Below, piece by piece: positions 1 through 6,179 of a DNA stretch of 8,550 nucleotides. This stretch comes from Phycisphaerae bacterium (GTDB lineage Bacteria > Planctomycetota > Phycisphaerae > UBA1845). The translations under genes and the position numbers were made by a program. Position 1 is the stretch's first letter. Every line of letters begins with the position of its first letter. The notes beneath the pieces were generated by a model. The model had not been told where the DNA came from, searched no databases, and saw only the letters and a list, made by a program, of their open reading frames with translations. The stretch covers positions 1 through 8,550 of the forward strand of contig JAJDDS010000687.1 of assembly GCA_029260195.1 (NCBI GenBank), in the 5' to 3' direction.

Positions 1-92
1 TCACTGACCTCGTCCGGTTCCACGCCGAGCGCTTCTACCAGAACCTCTTCCACCCGTTGATAGACCTCATTTCGATTGATCGTCATCGACAT
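1..92 (-). CDS. acpP: acyl carrier protein, N-terminal part (cut by window edge)
   Basis: Only the first 30 residues are inside the window; the gene continues beyond position 1. Reading from 92 it gives MSMTINRNEV, then a helix-1-like stretch ending ALGVEPDEVS, which matches the N-terminus typical of acyl carrier proteins (helix I followed by a GV-x-x-D/E-x-V turn). ACP carries growing acyl chains on a phosphopantetheine arm in fatty-acid synthesis. The Ser of the DSL attachment motif lies outside the window, so it cannot be checked. Two in-frame ATGs compete: 92 and 86. A GGAGGT at 104-99 lies 6 nt from the ATG at 92 but 12 nt from the one at 86, so 92 is chosen. It follows the fabZ-like gene by 39 nt on the same strand, probably as one transcript. 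Confidence 0.85.
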   Translation of the reverse strand, partial: MSMTINRNEVYQRVEEVLVEALGVEPDEVS

Positions 93-98
93 TCATCG

Positions 99-104
99 AC
101 CTCC
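99..104 (-). promoter_or_regulatory. ribosome binding site of acpP
   Basis: GGAGGT on the minus strand, 6 nt before the ATG at 92. It decides between the two in-frame ATGs (92 and 86). Confidence 0.7.
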
Positions 105-131
105 AACTTGCCCGCTGACCGCGCCGCAATC

Positions 132-644
132 TTATCGCCTCGGCTCGCTCACGGCCCCGGGTGCGCCCGCGCCCTGCACCGAGTGAACCAGCGACCATCG
201 CGCTCTGTGAGACGCGACGATCCGCCGATCAACCGCCGCGCCATCGGCGGACCGATCCGCGAGATTCCGGTGCGACAAAGCGAACCGACCCTTGACTACT
301 TGCGTGTCCCCGCAGTATCCGACACCGGAAAACCGGCTGGAATCCGACGCCATGCGCACACAATCCACTTCCACGCGAAGCAAGTGGCCCGGCGCTACGA
401 AGCTCCTATATGTAACCCCTTTCGCCGATTCAAGCAAGATGACGCTGTGGGCGAAATCCTCCGTCCGACGCACCAGCCACGAAGCCGCCTCAACCATACT
501 CTCCAGCATGAAAACCCCGGGGAGCACCGGGAAGCTCGGAAAGTGCTCAGCCAAGTACTCCTCAGCCAAACTGACCGCCTTAGCTGCGACGATGCGCTTG
601 CCCGGCTCGATCTCGATCACCCGGTCAATCAGGCTGAACTTCAT
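132..644 (-). CDS. fabZ: FabZ-like (3R)-hydroxyacyl-ACP dehydratase
   Basis: 170-residue hot-dog-fold dehydratase. It would remove water from 3-hydroxyacyl-ACP to give trans-2-enoyl-ACP in cytoplasmic fatty-acid elongation. The family signature is clear at residues 33-50: EHFPSFPVLPGVFMLESM, with catalytic His34 and catalytic Glu48 in the expected positions. The usual Gln that follows in many FabZ proteins (E-A-x-x-Q) is not present; the sequence here is ESMVEAA. Standard FabZ is about 140-155 residues. This one has a tail after residue 123 containing NLADRSADGAAVD and ending near residue 170, which resembles my recollection of long dehydratases from planctomycetes; I infer the extension is genuine rather than a frameshift. 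An in-frame stop (654-656) lies just upstream of the ATG, so the start cannot be far wrong; the ribosome site is weak. acpP follows 39 nt downstream. A lipid-A-type or specialised dehydratase role cannot be excluded. Confidence 0.88.
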   Translation of the reverse strand: MKFSLIDRVIEIEPGKRIVAAKAVSLAEEYLAEHFPSFPVLPGVFMLESMVEAASWLVRRTEDFAHSVILLESAKGVTYRSFVAPGHLLRVEVDCVRMASDSSRFSGVGYCGDTQVVKGRFALSHRNLADRSADGAAVDRRIVASHRARWSLVHSVQGAGAPGAVSEPRR

Positions 645-954
645 CCCGCTCGCTCACCGCGCCCCCTCGGGCAACCACAAATCGTCAGTCCTCCACCGCG
701 ACGTAGGGCACCACAAGAGCTTGCGAATCATCCCACATCCGTCCAGCGCCCACCACCAGACAACTGGCGAAGTCTAGCCCATCCCCAGCGCCTTCGCCAT
801 CCCGCGCCCCCGCGTCATTCCGAGCAAAGCGAGAAATCTTGCCGACACGCCATCCACGGACCCTCTCCCCAGCGCCGCCGAACGGCTCGACATGACACGG
901 CACGACGCATGCGCTCCGTGCACCGCGCCACCCCCCGAATTGGGACGCCACCCC
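645..954. other. 310-base spacer with no supported gene
   Basis: Region between the sigma-54 activator and the fabZ-like gene. Apparent minus-strand reading frames here (for example 951-685) translate into Arg/Gly/Ala-rich sequence without family features and run through the 83-base repeat at 814-896, so I do not call them genes. A weak sigma-70-like pair on the minus strand (TGGCGA, 17 nt, TAGACT, about 773-801) could drive the fabZ-acpP pair; only the -10 half is respectable. Confidence 0.55.
814..896. repeat. 83-base REP/MITE-like element with inverted ends
   Basis: The left end, GTCATTCCGAGC (814-825), and the right end, GCTCGACATGAC (885-896), are inverted copies matching at 10 of 12 positions. 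The left end continues as AAAGCGAGAAATCTT. The motif GTCATTCCGAGC followed by (A/G)AAGCGAG and (G/A)AATCT is, from my recollection, a dispersed intergenic repeat seen in many bacterial genomes. The element lies wholly in a spacer. I see no target-site duplication and no second full copy in the window. That it is multi-copy in this genome is inference. Confidence 0.6.
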
Positions 955-2325
955 TCACGTAATCCCGTAGTCCTTGAGCTTCCGGTACAGGGTCCGCGCG
1001 CCGATCTTGAGTATGCTCGCGGCCTTCTCACGGTTACCACCCGTCAGTTTCAGCGTGTTGAGGATGTGAATTTTCTCGACGTCCGCCATACTCAAACCCG
1101 CCAGACTCGGCAGACCCACCGGAACGAGGTCCGTGCTGCCCCGAACGCTGTCCGGAAGATCTTCGACGTCGAGCATGTCGTGATCGGCTTCGATCACCAT
1201 CCGCTCGACCACATACTTCAGCTCCCGCACGTTCCCCCGCCAGCTCTGGTTCGTCAGCTTCCGCAGCGCCTCAGCCGTCACCCCAATGACCGACCGGCCG
1301 TTTTCCTCGTTGCCCATTCGAATGAAGTGATCCACCAACAACGCGATGTCCTCGCGCCGCTCCCGCAGCGGCGGAATGCGAATCGCCCCCTGAGCGTGCA
1401 AACGATAAAATAAGTCCTCCCGAAAATCGCCCGACTCAAACCGCTGCCATAGATCGCGATGCGTGGCTGCCACAAAACGCACGTCGACATGACGAACGTC
1501 GTTGGCACCCACACGCTTGACCTCGCCACCCTCCAGCGTCCGCAGCAGCTTCGCTTGCATCGACAGTGGCATGTCCCCGATCTCGTCCAGAAACATCGTC
1601 CCGCCGTCCGCCGCTTCCAGAAGCCCCTTGCGATCCCCCACCGCGCCCGTGAACGCACCCTTCACATGCCCGAACAACTCGCTCTCCAAAAGATTCTCAC
1701 TCAGAGCCGCACAGTTGATCGGAACGAACGCCTTCCCGCTTCGCGTCGATTGCTTGTGAATCGCCGTCGCCACCATTTCCTTCCCCGTCCCCGATTCCCC
1801 CACGATCAACACCGTACACTTCGTCGGCGCCAGTTTCGTCAGCCGCTTGATCTCACGAGCCAACGCGTCACCCGAACCGATCATCCCCTCGAAACTGAAC
1901 GCACGACCGAGTTGCTCGTGCATCAGCCGTTCGCGCCGGGCGGTCATCGCCCGCTGCACCGCCCGGTCAACCTTCCGACGCAGTTCGTCGGCGTCAATCG
2001 GTGCAACCACATACTCCAGCGACCGCCCGTCCCCGTCGACCGCCTCCAGCGCCGACTCCCCAGCCTCAGCCGTGGTGATCAGCACGATCTCCGTATCCGG
2101 CGCCTCCTCCCGCGCCAGACGAACGAGATCGAACCCGTTCGCGGCGGCACCCAGATCCCGCTCGCTCACAATCACATCGGGCGGACGCTGGCGCATACTC
2201 GCCATCGCCTCATCGCTCCCCGACACTACCTTGCAGGCGTGACCCGAGCGCGACAGGCTACGCACGATCGACTCCGCGCGATCAGCCGCATCCTCCACAA
2301 TTAGCACAAATGCCTTGTCACTCAT
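955..2325 (-). CDS. NtrC-type sigma-54 activator with degenerate receiver domain
   Basis: 456-residue bacterial enhancer-binding protein with three domains. Receiver, about 5-120. AAA+ sigma-54 interaction domain, about 140-375: Walker A GESGTGKE at 176-183, the GAFTGA sigma-54 contact loop at 223-228, Walker B GGTMFLDE at 241-248, arginine-finger region FREDLFYRL at 301-309, sensor II WRGNVREL at 362-369. Fis-type helix-turn-helix, about 415-455. It should couple ATP hydrolysis to open-complex formation by sigma-54 RNA polymerase at enhancer-bound sites. The ATPase looks fully competent. The receiver does not: the phosphoacceptor position reads Glu55 (VIVSERDL; codon GAG at 2163-2161) and the conserved Lys before Pro is Ala108 (VVAPID; codon GCA at 2004-2002), while the acidic Glu11/Asp12 and a Thr (84/85) remain. 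I infer phosphorylation-independent control. No sensor kinase gene is adjacent. The reading frame stays open 65 codons upstream, but that stretch is Arg-rich and matches nothing, so I start at the ATG at 2325, before the receiver's first strand. An in-frame GTG at 2328 is an alternative. The ribosome site is weak. Confidence 0.93.
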   Translation of the reverse strand: MSDKAFVLIVEDAADRAESIVRSLSRSGHACKVVSGSDEAMASMRQRPPDVIVSERDLGAAANGFDLVRLAREEAPDTEIVLITTAEAGESALEAVDGDGRSLEYVVAPIDADELRRKVDRAVQRAMTARRERLMHEQLGRAFSFEGMIGSGDALAREIKRLTKLAPTKCTVLIVGESGTGKEMVATAIHKQSTRSGKAFVPINCAALSENLLESELFGHVKGAFTGAVGDRKGLLEAADGGTMFLDEIGDMPLSMQAKLLRTLEGGEVKRVGANDVRHVDVRFVAATHRDLWQRFESGDFREDLFYRLHAQGAIRIPPLRERREDIALLVDHFIRMGNEENGRSVIGVTAEALRKLTNQSWRGNVRELKYVVERMVIEADHDMLDVEDLPDSVRGSTDLVPVGLPSLAGLSMADVEKIHILNTLKLTGGNREKAASILKIGARTLYRKLKDYGIT

Positions 2326-2625
2326 CACGCTGCATTCTACCGCTTTCCCGCCCCCCGTCAGCCATGAGGACGACGCGAGGCTGGCGGTCGCGGGCCGGCG
2401 GCGCGGAGAACCCGACCGTGTCGCGACACGCGGCTCGCGGATCGACGCGTCACCCTCCACCGCCCAGCCGATCGACCTCCGAAAATAGTAACCCGACGCC
2501 CTCGGCGTGAAACGACGCATGTCGGCACCGCAGCGACCACGCGCCGCGCCATGCCGACCTCCGTCCGTATCGTCAAACCACGCGCCACGGGAATGCCATC
2601 CGCGACGCGCGGGCTTGCGTTGGGG
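2326..2625. other. 300-base spacer between pnp and the sigma-54 activator
   Basis: No gene is supported here. On the minus strand there is a TACTAT hexamer at about 2487-2492 that could be a -10 element, but its -35 is poor. A 7-base inverted repeat (GTCGGCA 2521-2527, TGCCGAC 2552-2558) and a small GC hairpin (CCGCG 2600-2604, CGCGG 2608-2612) lie after the pnp stop. Neither is followed by a T run, so no factor-independent terminator is called. Confidence 0.5.
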
Positions 2626-4743
2626 TTAGTCGTCCGAATCCTGCCCGTTCCCGCCACCGCTCTCCTCGATGAGAACCGCCTTGCGGGACAGCTTGATCCG
2701 GCCTTGGTTGTCGATCGCGATGACCTTCACCCGAAGCTCGTCACCGATCGCACATACGTCGGACACCTGCTTCACGTACCCGTCAGACAACTCGCTGACG
2801 TGGCAAAGCCCGTCCTGACCGGGAACGACTTCGATGAACGCTCCGAAGTCCTTCACACTCGTCACCCGCCCCGAGTAGATCTTGTCGATCTTAACTTCCT
2901 CGGTGACGGCTTCGATCATCTCGCGGGCACGCTGAGCCGCTTCGGCGTTGATCGACGACACATGGATCGTGCCGTCATTCTCGATGTCCACCTTCGCGCC
3001 GGTCGTCGCCTCGATGCCCTTGATACCCTTACCGCCCGGTCCGATCACCTTTCCGATCTTCTCCGGATTGATCTTGATGGTCAGAATCCGCGGAGCATAC
3101 TCGCTGATCTCCGGTCGGGGGCGGCGGATCGTGTCGAGCATCGTCCGCAAAATCTTCAGCCGAATCTCCTTGGCCATCGCCAACGTCTCACGAATCTGCT
3201 TGTCCGTGATACCGCTCATCTTCAGGTCGAGCTGCACGCCGGTGATCCCGCGCTGTGTCCCCGCTACCTTGAAGTCCATGTCGCCGAAATGGTCCTCCTC
3301 GCCAAGGATATCGACGAGCAGCTTGTAGTTGTCCTTCTCGTGAACCATCCCGATGCTGATCCCCGCAACCGGCTGGCGTATCGGAACACCCGCATCCATC
3401 AACGCCAGCGTGCCGCCGCACACCGACGCCATCGAGCTCGATCCGTTCGACTCCATGATCTCCGAGCTTAGACGCGTCGTGTAAGGGAAATCATCCGGCG
3501 ACGGCAACACGCGCTCCAGCGACTTCTCCGCCAGCGCTCCGTGCCCGATCTCACGACGACTCACCGCCCCGACGCGACGAACCTCACCGACGCAGAACGG
3601 CGGGAAGTTGTAATGCAGGTTGAACTTCTTGCTGAACTCTTCGGTCAACCCATCCACAATCTGCTCGTCGCGGGACGTACCAAGCGTGGTCACTACCAAC
3701 GCCTGCGTCTCACCACGAGTGAACAGCGCCGAGCCATGCACCCGAGGCAAAACGCCAACCTCGCAGATGATCTCACGAAGATCGCCCGGGGCGCGGCCAT
3801 CCGAACGCATGTCGTCCTTCAAAATCATGTCCCGCACGATCTCGCCCGTCACTTCATCAAGGGCGCCCTTGACCTCGTCCGGGGTGTATTCAGCATCCTC
3901 AGACGGCGAAAACTTCTCGACCGTCTCGTTCCAAATCTCCTTCGTGGCAGCCTTGCGATCCTGCTTGCCGACGATTTTTCGGGCTTCGCGTATCCGCGCC
4001 TCGGCGTGATGGCGCACCGACCCGATCAGGTCACCCTTAGCCTCCGGCGGCTCCCACGTGACTGGCTTGCCGCACTTCTTCGTCAACTCCGCGATCATCT
4101 CCGCAACGATCTTGATGTTCTCAGCCGCCAGCGCGACGCCGTCGGCGATCACATCCTCCGACAGCTCACCCGCCCCCACCTCGATCATGTTGACCGCCGT
4201 CTGATGACCCGCGACCACCATCTCCATCGTGCTGAATTCCATCTCCGATTCGGTCGGGTTGACGACGTACTTGTCGTCCACATACCCGATCCGCACAGCC
4301 CCCAGCGGGGTGGTGAACGGAACCTCCGCGAGGTTCAGCACGGCGGACGCGCCGACCATCGCCAGGATGTCCGGGTCATTCTCTTGATCCGTCGAGAGCA
4401 CCATCACCTGGATCAGCACCTCGTTCTTGAACGCCTCGTGGAACAGCGGGCGAACCGGACGATCGATCATTCGCGCCGTCAGAATCTCCTTGTTCGTCGG
4501 ACGCCCCTCACGCTTGAAGAACCCGCCCGGGAACTTGCCCGCCGCGTAAATCTTCTCCCGGTAATCGACCGTCATCGGGAAAAAGTCGATCCCCGGACGG
4601 GGATTCGACGTCACCACTGTGGCGAGAATCGTCGTCTCACCGTACGTCACAATGACCGAAGCCGATGCCTGCTTGGCGATCTTCCCGGTCTCGATCTTCA
4701 ACGTCCTTCCGCCGATTTCTCGTTCTACTGATACTGCTTCCAT
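2626..4743 (-). CDS. pnp: polyribonucleotide nucleotidyltransferase (PNPase)
   Basis: 705-residue PNPase, normal length for the family. It degrades RNA 3' to 5' by phosphorolysis, releasing nucleoside diphosphates, as a cytoplasmic ring-shaped trimer. Domain order: first RNase PH-like domain about 10-145 with the FFKREGRPTNKEILTARMID signature (75-94); helical linker about 240-315; second, catalytic RNase PH-like domain about 320-535 with DILGEEDHFGDMDFK (478-492), where Asp484, Asp490 and Lys492 correspond to the E. coli metal/phosphate-site residues; KH domain about 550-612 with the IGPGGK loop (567-572); S1 domain about 620-690 (GRVTSVKDFGAFIEV). The ATG at 4743 is chosen because it gives 20 residues up to the conserved ETG, exactly as in E. 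coli, and has GGAAGA about 7 nt upstream; an ATG at 4761 is in frame and possible. It lies 233 nt downstream of rpsO on the same strand, the widely conserved rpsO-pnp order. Confidence 0.98.
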   Translation of the reverse strand: MEAVSVEREIGGRTLKIETGKIAKQASASVIVTYGETTILATVVTSNPRPGIDFFPMTVDYREKIYAAGKFPGGFFKREGRPTNKEILTARMIDRPVRPLFHEAFKNEVLIQVMVLSTDQENDPDILAMVGASAVLNLAEVPFTTPLGAVRIGYVDDKYVVNPTESEMEFSTMEMVVAGHQTAVNMIEVGAGELSEDVIADGVALAAENIKIVAEMIAELTKKCGKPVTWEPPEAKGDLIGSVRHHAEARIREARKIVGKQDRKAATKEIWNETVEKFSPSEDAEYTPDEVKGALDEVTGEIVRDMILKDDMRSDGRAPGDLREIICEVGVLPRVHGSALFTRGETQALVVTTLGTSRDEQIVDGLTEEFSKKFNLHYNFPPFCVGEVRRVGAVSRREIGHGALAEKSLERVLPSPDDFPYTTRLSSEIMESNGSSSMASVCGGTLALMDAGVPIRQPVAGISIGMVHEKDNYKLLVDILGEEDHFGDMDFKVAGTQRGITGVQLDLKMSGITDKQIRETLAMAKEIRLKILRTMLDTIRRPRPEISEYAPRILTIKINPEKIGKVIGPGGKGIKGIEATTGAKVDIENDGTIHVSSINAEAAQRAREMIEAVTEEVKIDKIYSGRVTSVKDFGAFIEVVPGQDGLCHVSELSDGYVKQVSDVCAIGDELRVKVIAIDNQGRIKLSRKAVLIEESGGGNGQDSDD

Positions 4744-4976
4744 TTTTCTTTCTTCCGTCATTTCTACCCACACCGACACAACAGCGCACCCATCACGTCC
4801 GAATGCACTCCGACATTACCACGACGTCCAAATATTCGTTTGTGAACAATTCGAGAAGGTCTGATGTTCGCACGCTACAGGTTGGTCGCGGAGTTCACCT
4901 CCACAACATGCAGCCATCGTCTCGCGCGGGCGGGAAATGCACGCGAGCGCCGATCGAAACCGCGGAAACTCCCGCG
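4744..4976. other. rpsO-pnp spacer and pnp leader
   Basis: 233 nt without a gene. It holds the hairpin at 4921-4947 and a small GGAG/CTCC dyad at about 4891-4903. Toward pnp the spacer becomes AT-richer (about 4825-4857), but I find no -35/-10 pair with good spacing. pnp may therefore depend on read-through from the rpsO promoter. In enteric bacteria the equivalent spacer carries the RNase III site for PNPase autoregulation; whether this one does is unknown. Confidence 0.5.
4921..4947 (-). other. hairpin after rpsO
   Basis: CTCGCG at 4921-4926 pairs with CGCGAG at 4942-4947. On the minus-strand RNA the stem gains a U-G pair (7 bp) around a loop of 13 nt. It begins about 30 nt after the rpsO stop. 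No U run follows, so it is more likely a processing or stabilising stem than a classical terminator, allowing read-through into pnp. Confidence 0.4.
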
Positions 4977-5243
4977 CTACTTGCGCAGGCCGAGTCGCCC
5001 AATCACGTCTTTGTAACGCTGGCGGTCATTGGCCGCCAGGTACTTCAAAAGGCTCGCGCGGCGACCGACCATCTTTAGCAGGCCCCGACGCGACGAATGG
5101 TCCTTCTTGTGGACCTTCAGGTGCTCGGTCAGCTCCCGGATTCGCGTCGTCAACAACGCCACCTGGACCTCGGGTGAACCCGTGTCTCCGTCATGGTGAC
5201 GATACGTTTCAACAATCGTTGTCTTCGCCTCAGGTGTCATCAT
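4977..5243 (-). CDS. rpsO: 30S ribosomal protein S15
   Basis: 88-residue S15, the usual length (E. coli about 89). It binds the central domain of 16S rRNA (helices 20-22) early in 30S assembly. Recognisable family stretches are DTGSPEVQVALLT, HKKDHSSRRGLL, the VGRRASLLKYL helix and the C-terminal IGRLGLRK. Two ATGs are adjacent (5243 and 5240); either gives a normal N-terminus MTPEAKTTIVETYRHH. A GGAAGG lies 15 nt upstream, rather far, and directly abuts an in-frame TTG at 5258, which would add five residues and is considered less likely. A good promoter lies at 5347-5375, and pnp follows. Confidence 0.97.
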   Translation of the reverse strand: MMTPEAKTTIVETYRHHDGDTGSPEVQVALLTTRIRELTEHLKVHKKDHSSRRGLLKMVGRRASLLKYLAANDRQRYKDVIGRLGLRK

Positions 5244-5346
5244 CCCGTCGCCAGCCAACCTTCCAATATTCCGCCGTCATTCCGGCACCGACCGACACCC
5301 GCAGACCACCGTGATCCACACCCGTCAGCCCGGCCAGGAACGGCGG
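5244..5346 (-). promoter_or_regulatory. possible structured leader of rpsO
   Basis: The stretch between the rpsO promoter and its start codon has complementary ends: ACGGCGG at 5340-5346 and CCGCCGT at 5271-5277 (7 of 7). An inner extension pairs UCC-U-GGC with GCCGGA (about 5281-5286 and 5333-5339). S15 of several bacteria represses its own mRNA by binding leader structures that mimic its rRNA site. A similar role is inferred only. The outermost arm overlaps the promoter discriminator and may be only partly transcribed. Confidence 0.3.
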
Positions 5347-5375
5347 ACACTACCACCCCTCCGCCACCAACGCAA
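5347..5375 (-). promoter_or_regulatory. sigma-70-type promoter of rpsO
   Basis: On the minus strand, TTGCGT (5375-5370), a 17-nt spacer and TAGTGT (5352-5347). The spacing is ideal and both hexamers are fair matches. Expected transcript start is near 5340, giving a leader of about 95-100 nt before rpsO. In a high-GC region this is among the two best promoter-like sequences in the window. Confidence 0.6.
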
Positions 5376-5538
5376 CCCCGCACCACAACTGCAAGTCCAT
5401 ATTCCCACCCAGATCCACCCCTCAACACGCACAGAAACCGCACAAAACCGCGTGAATATACCGTCCGAAAGCCCCTGGCGCCCAAAAACCACCCGATCTC
5501 TCGATCCGTTGATCCCTCCCACTCCCGCCCCGTTTTGC

Positions 5539-5556
5539 CGTGCCGCCTGCGGCACG
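5539..5556. terminator. near-perfect GC hairpin downstream of the response regulator
   Basis: CGTGCCGC CT GCGGCACG: 8 complementary bases each side of a 2-base centre (realistically 7 bp with a CAGG/CCTG loop). It lies about 40 nt past the response-regulator stop. On the minus-strand RNA it is followed by GCAAAACGG, not a U run, so it is a U-less terminator candidate at best. It could also act in 3'-end protection together with the neighbouring G-run tract. Confidence 0.4.
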
Positions 5557-5557
5557 T

Positions 5558-5595
5558 CCCCCCTCCCCCGTTTCCCCCGCAAACGCCCCAGCCCC
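5558..5595 (-). other. G-quadruplex-prone G-run tract
   Basis: Immediately after the response-regulator stop codon, the minus strand carries five consecutive G runs of 4, 4, 5, 5 and 6 bases with connecting loops CT, CGTTTGC, AAAC and A. This fits the usual four-run, short-loop description of an intramolecular G-quadruplex with one run to spare. It would be in the 3' untranslated part of the response-regulator mRNA. Confidence 0.6.
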
Positions 5596-5982
5596 TCAGT
5601 CCGCCACGCCAAGCAGAGCTTCCGCCGACTCCATCAGACGGTCCATCCGAAACGGCTTGGTCAGGTACCCATCAACGCCGAGGCTTTCCGCCCAAGTCTG
5701 ATGCCGCTTGCCCTCGTTCCCCGTAATCATAATAACCCGAGGACCATCGCTCGCCTTCCCGCCCTTCAACTTCTCAAGCACCAGGAAACCGCTACGTTTC
5801 GGCAGCATCGCATCCAACACCACAAGGTCCGGCGAATCCGTTGCCGCGCGCTCGAGCGCCTCATTACCGTCCGCCGCAGTCGTGACCGTAGCTCCGCAAC
5901 CCGCGAATACCGTGCGCAACGCGTTCACAACATCCGGGTCGTCGTCAACGATCAAAATGGACTTGTCCGCAAGCCTAGACAT
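5596..5982 (-). CDS. stand-alone receiver-domain response regulator (CheY-like)
   Basis: 128 residues consisting of a single receiver domain with no output domain. All key residues are present: acidic triad DDD at 13-15, phosphoacceptor Asp57 (VVLDAMLP), Thr87 (MITG), Lys109 (YLTKPF). It should be phosphorylated by a histidine kinase and act through protein contacts or as a phosphorelay intermediate. The kinase and target are not in the window. Between the last strand and helix it has GNEGKRHQTWAESLGVDGYL, typical of this class. The ATG at 5982 is used; a GTG at 5985 directly before it is also possible, since AGGAG sits about 9 nt from the ATG and 6 nt from the GTG. It is transcribed alone: own promoter at 6069-6097, with hairpin and G-run tract after the stop. 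Confidence 0.95.
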   Translation of the reverse strand: MSRLADKSILIVDDDPDVVNALRTVFAGCGATVTTAADGNEALERAATDSPDLVVLDAMLPKRSGFLVLEKLKGGKASDGPRVIMITGNEGKRHQTWAESLGVDGYLTKPFRMDRLMESAEALLGVAD

Positions 5983-6044
5983 CACAAATCACTCCTAAAA
6001 CCTGCGACAGGAGGGAAACGTCGCCCGAAACTCAAAAAGGCGCG

Positions 6045-6112
6045 CCAGTGGGAATCCAACGCCTCAGGATTGTACACACCGTATGTATCGGTCGCAACCC
6101 GATCCCCACTGG
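6045..6112. repeat. 12-base inverted repeat bracketing the response-regulator promoter
   Basis: CCAGTGGGAATC (6045-6056) and GATCCCCACTGG (6101-6112) are inverted copies with 11 of 12 matching. The 44-base interval contains the complete -35 and -10 elements. One arm lies just upstream of -35 and the other about 5-15 nt downstream of the expected transcript start. Such a pair could be two operator half-sites for a looping or paired repressor. The function is inferred from position only. Confidence 0.5.
6069..6097 (-). promoter_or_regulatory. sigma-70-type promoter of the response regulator
   Basis: On the minus strand, TTGCGA (6097-6092), a 17-nt spacer and TACAAT (6074-6069). TACAAT differs from consensus at one base and TTGCGA at two, and the spacing is optimal. 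Expected start is near 6062, giving an approximately 80-nt leader ending in AGGAG before the gene at 5982. Confidence 0.7.
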
Positions 6113-6179
6113 TGACCATTGCCCCAAGAATCAAAGTCACAGGCCAGACCCCGCCCCCAGACGCTTTCCACGCCCCCGG

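Larger units (their letters stand above)
5259..5595. other. 337-base spacer upstream of rpsO, strongly C-rich on the plus strand
   Basis: No gene is supported. Apparent reading frames here give Pro/Arg/Thr-rich (plus) or Gly/Arg-rich (minus) translations that reflect base composition. The spacer holds the rpsO promoter (5347-5375), a near-perfect hairpin (5539-5556) and a G-run tract on the minus strand (5558-5595), each listed separately. Confidence 0.6.

Noticed and set aside
685..951. 88-codon minus-strand frame in the spacer
   Set aside because: Most of it is the 83-base repeat translated; it has no supported ribosome site or family match.
57..962. Long open plus-strand frame opposite the fabZ-like gene
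   Set aside because: It runs antisense across fabZ, the repeat and the spacer; Arg/His/Pro-rich translation with no family features. It is a composition-driven shadow.
2326..2520. N-terminal extension of the sigma-54 activator (65 more codons)
   Set aside because: Arg/Ser-rich with no domain, and the receiver's first strand begins right after the ATG at 2325.
2584..2598. Sigma-54-like site (TGGCAT, 5 nt, TGGC) upstream of the activator gene
   Set aside because: It keeps the GG-N10-GC spacing but misses several consensus bases, and such matches are frequent by chance in GC-rich DNA.
3541..4731. 396-codon open plus-strand frame opposite pnp
   Set aside because: Antisense to unmistakable PNPase coding sequence; the Arg/Leu/His-rich product is typical of an antisense frame in GC-rich DNA.
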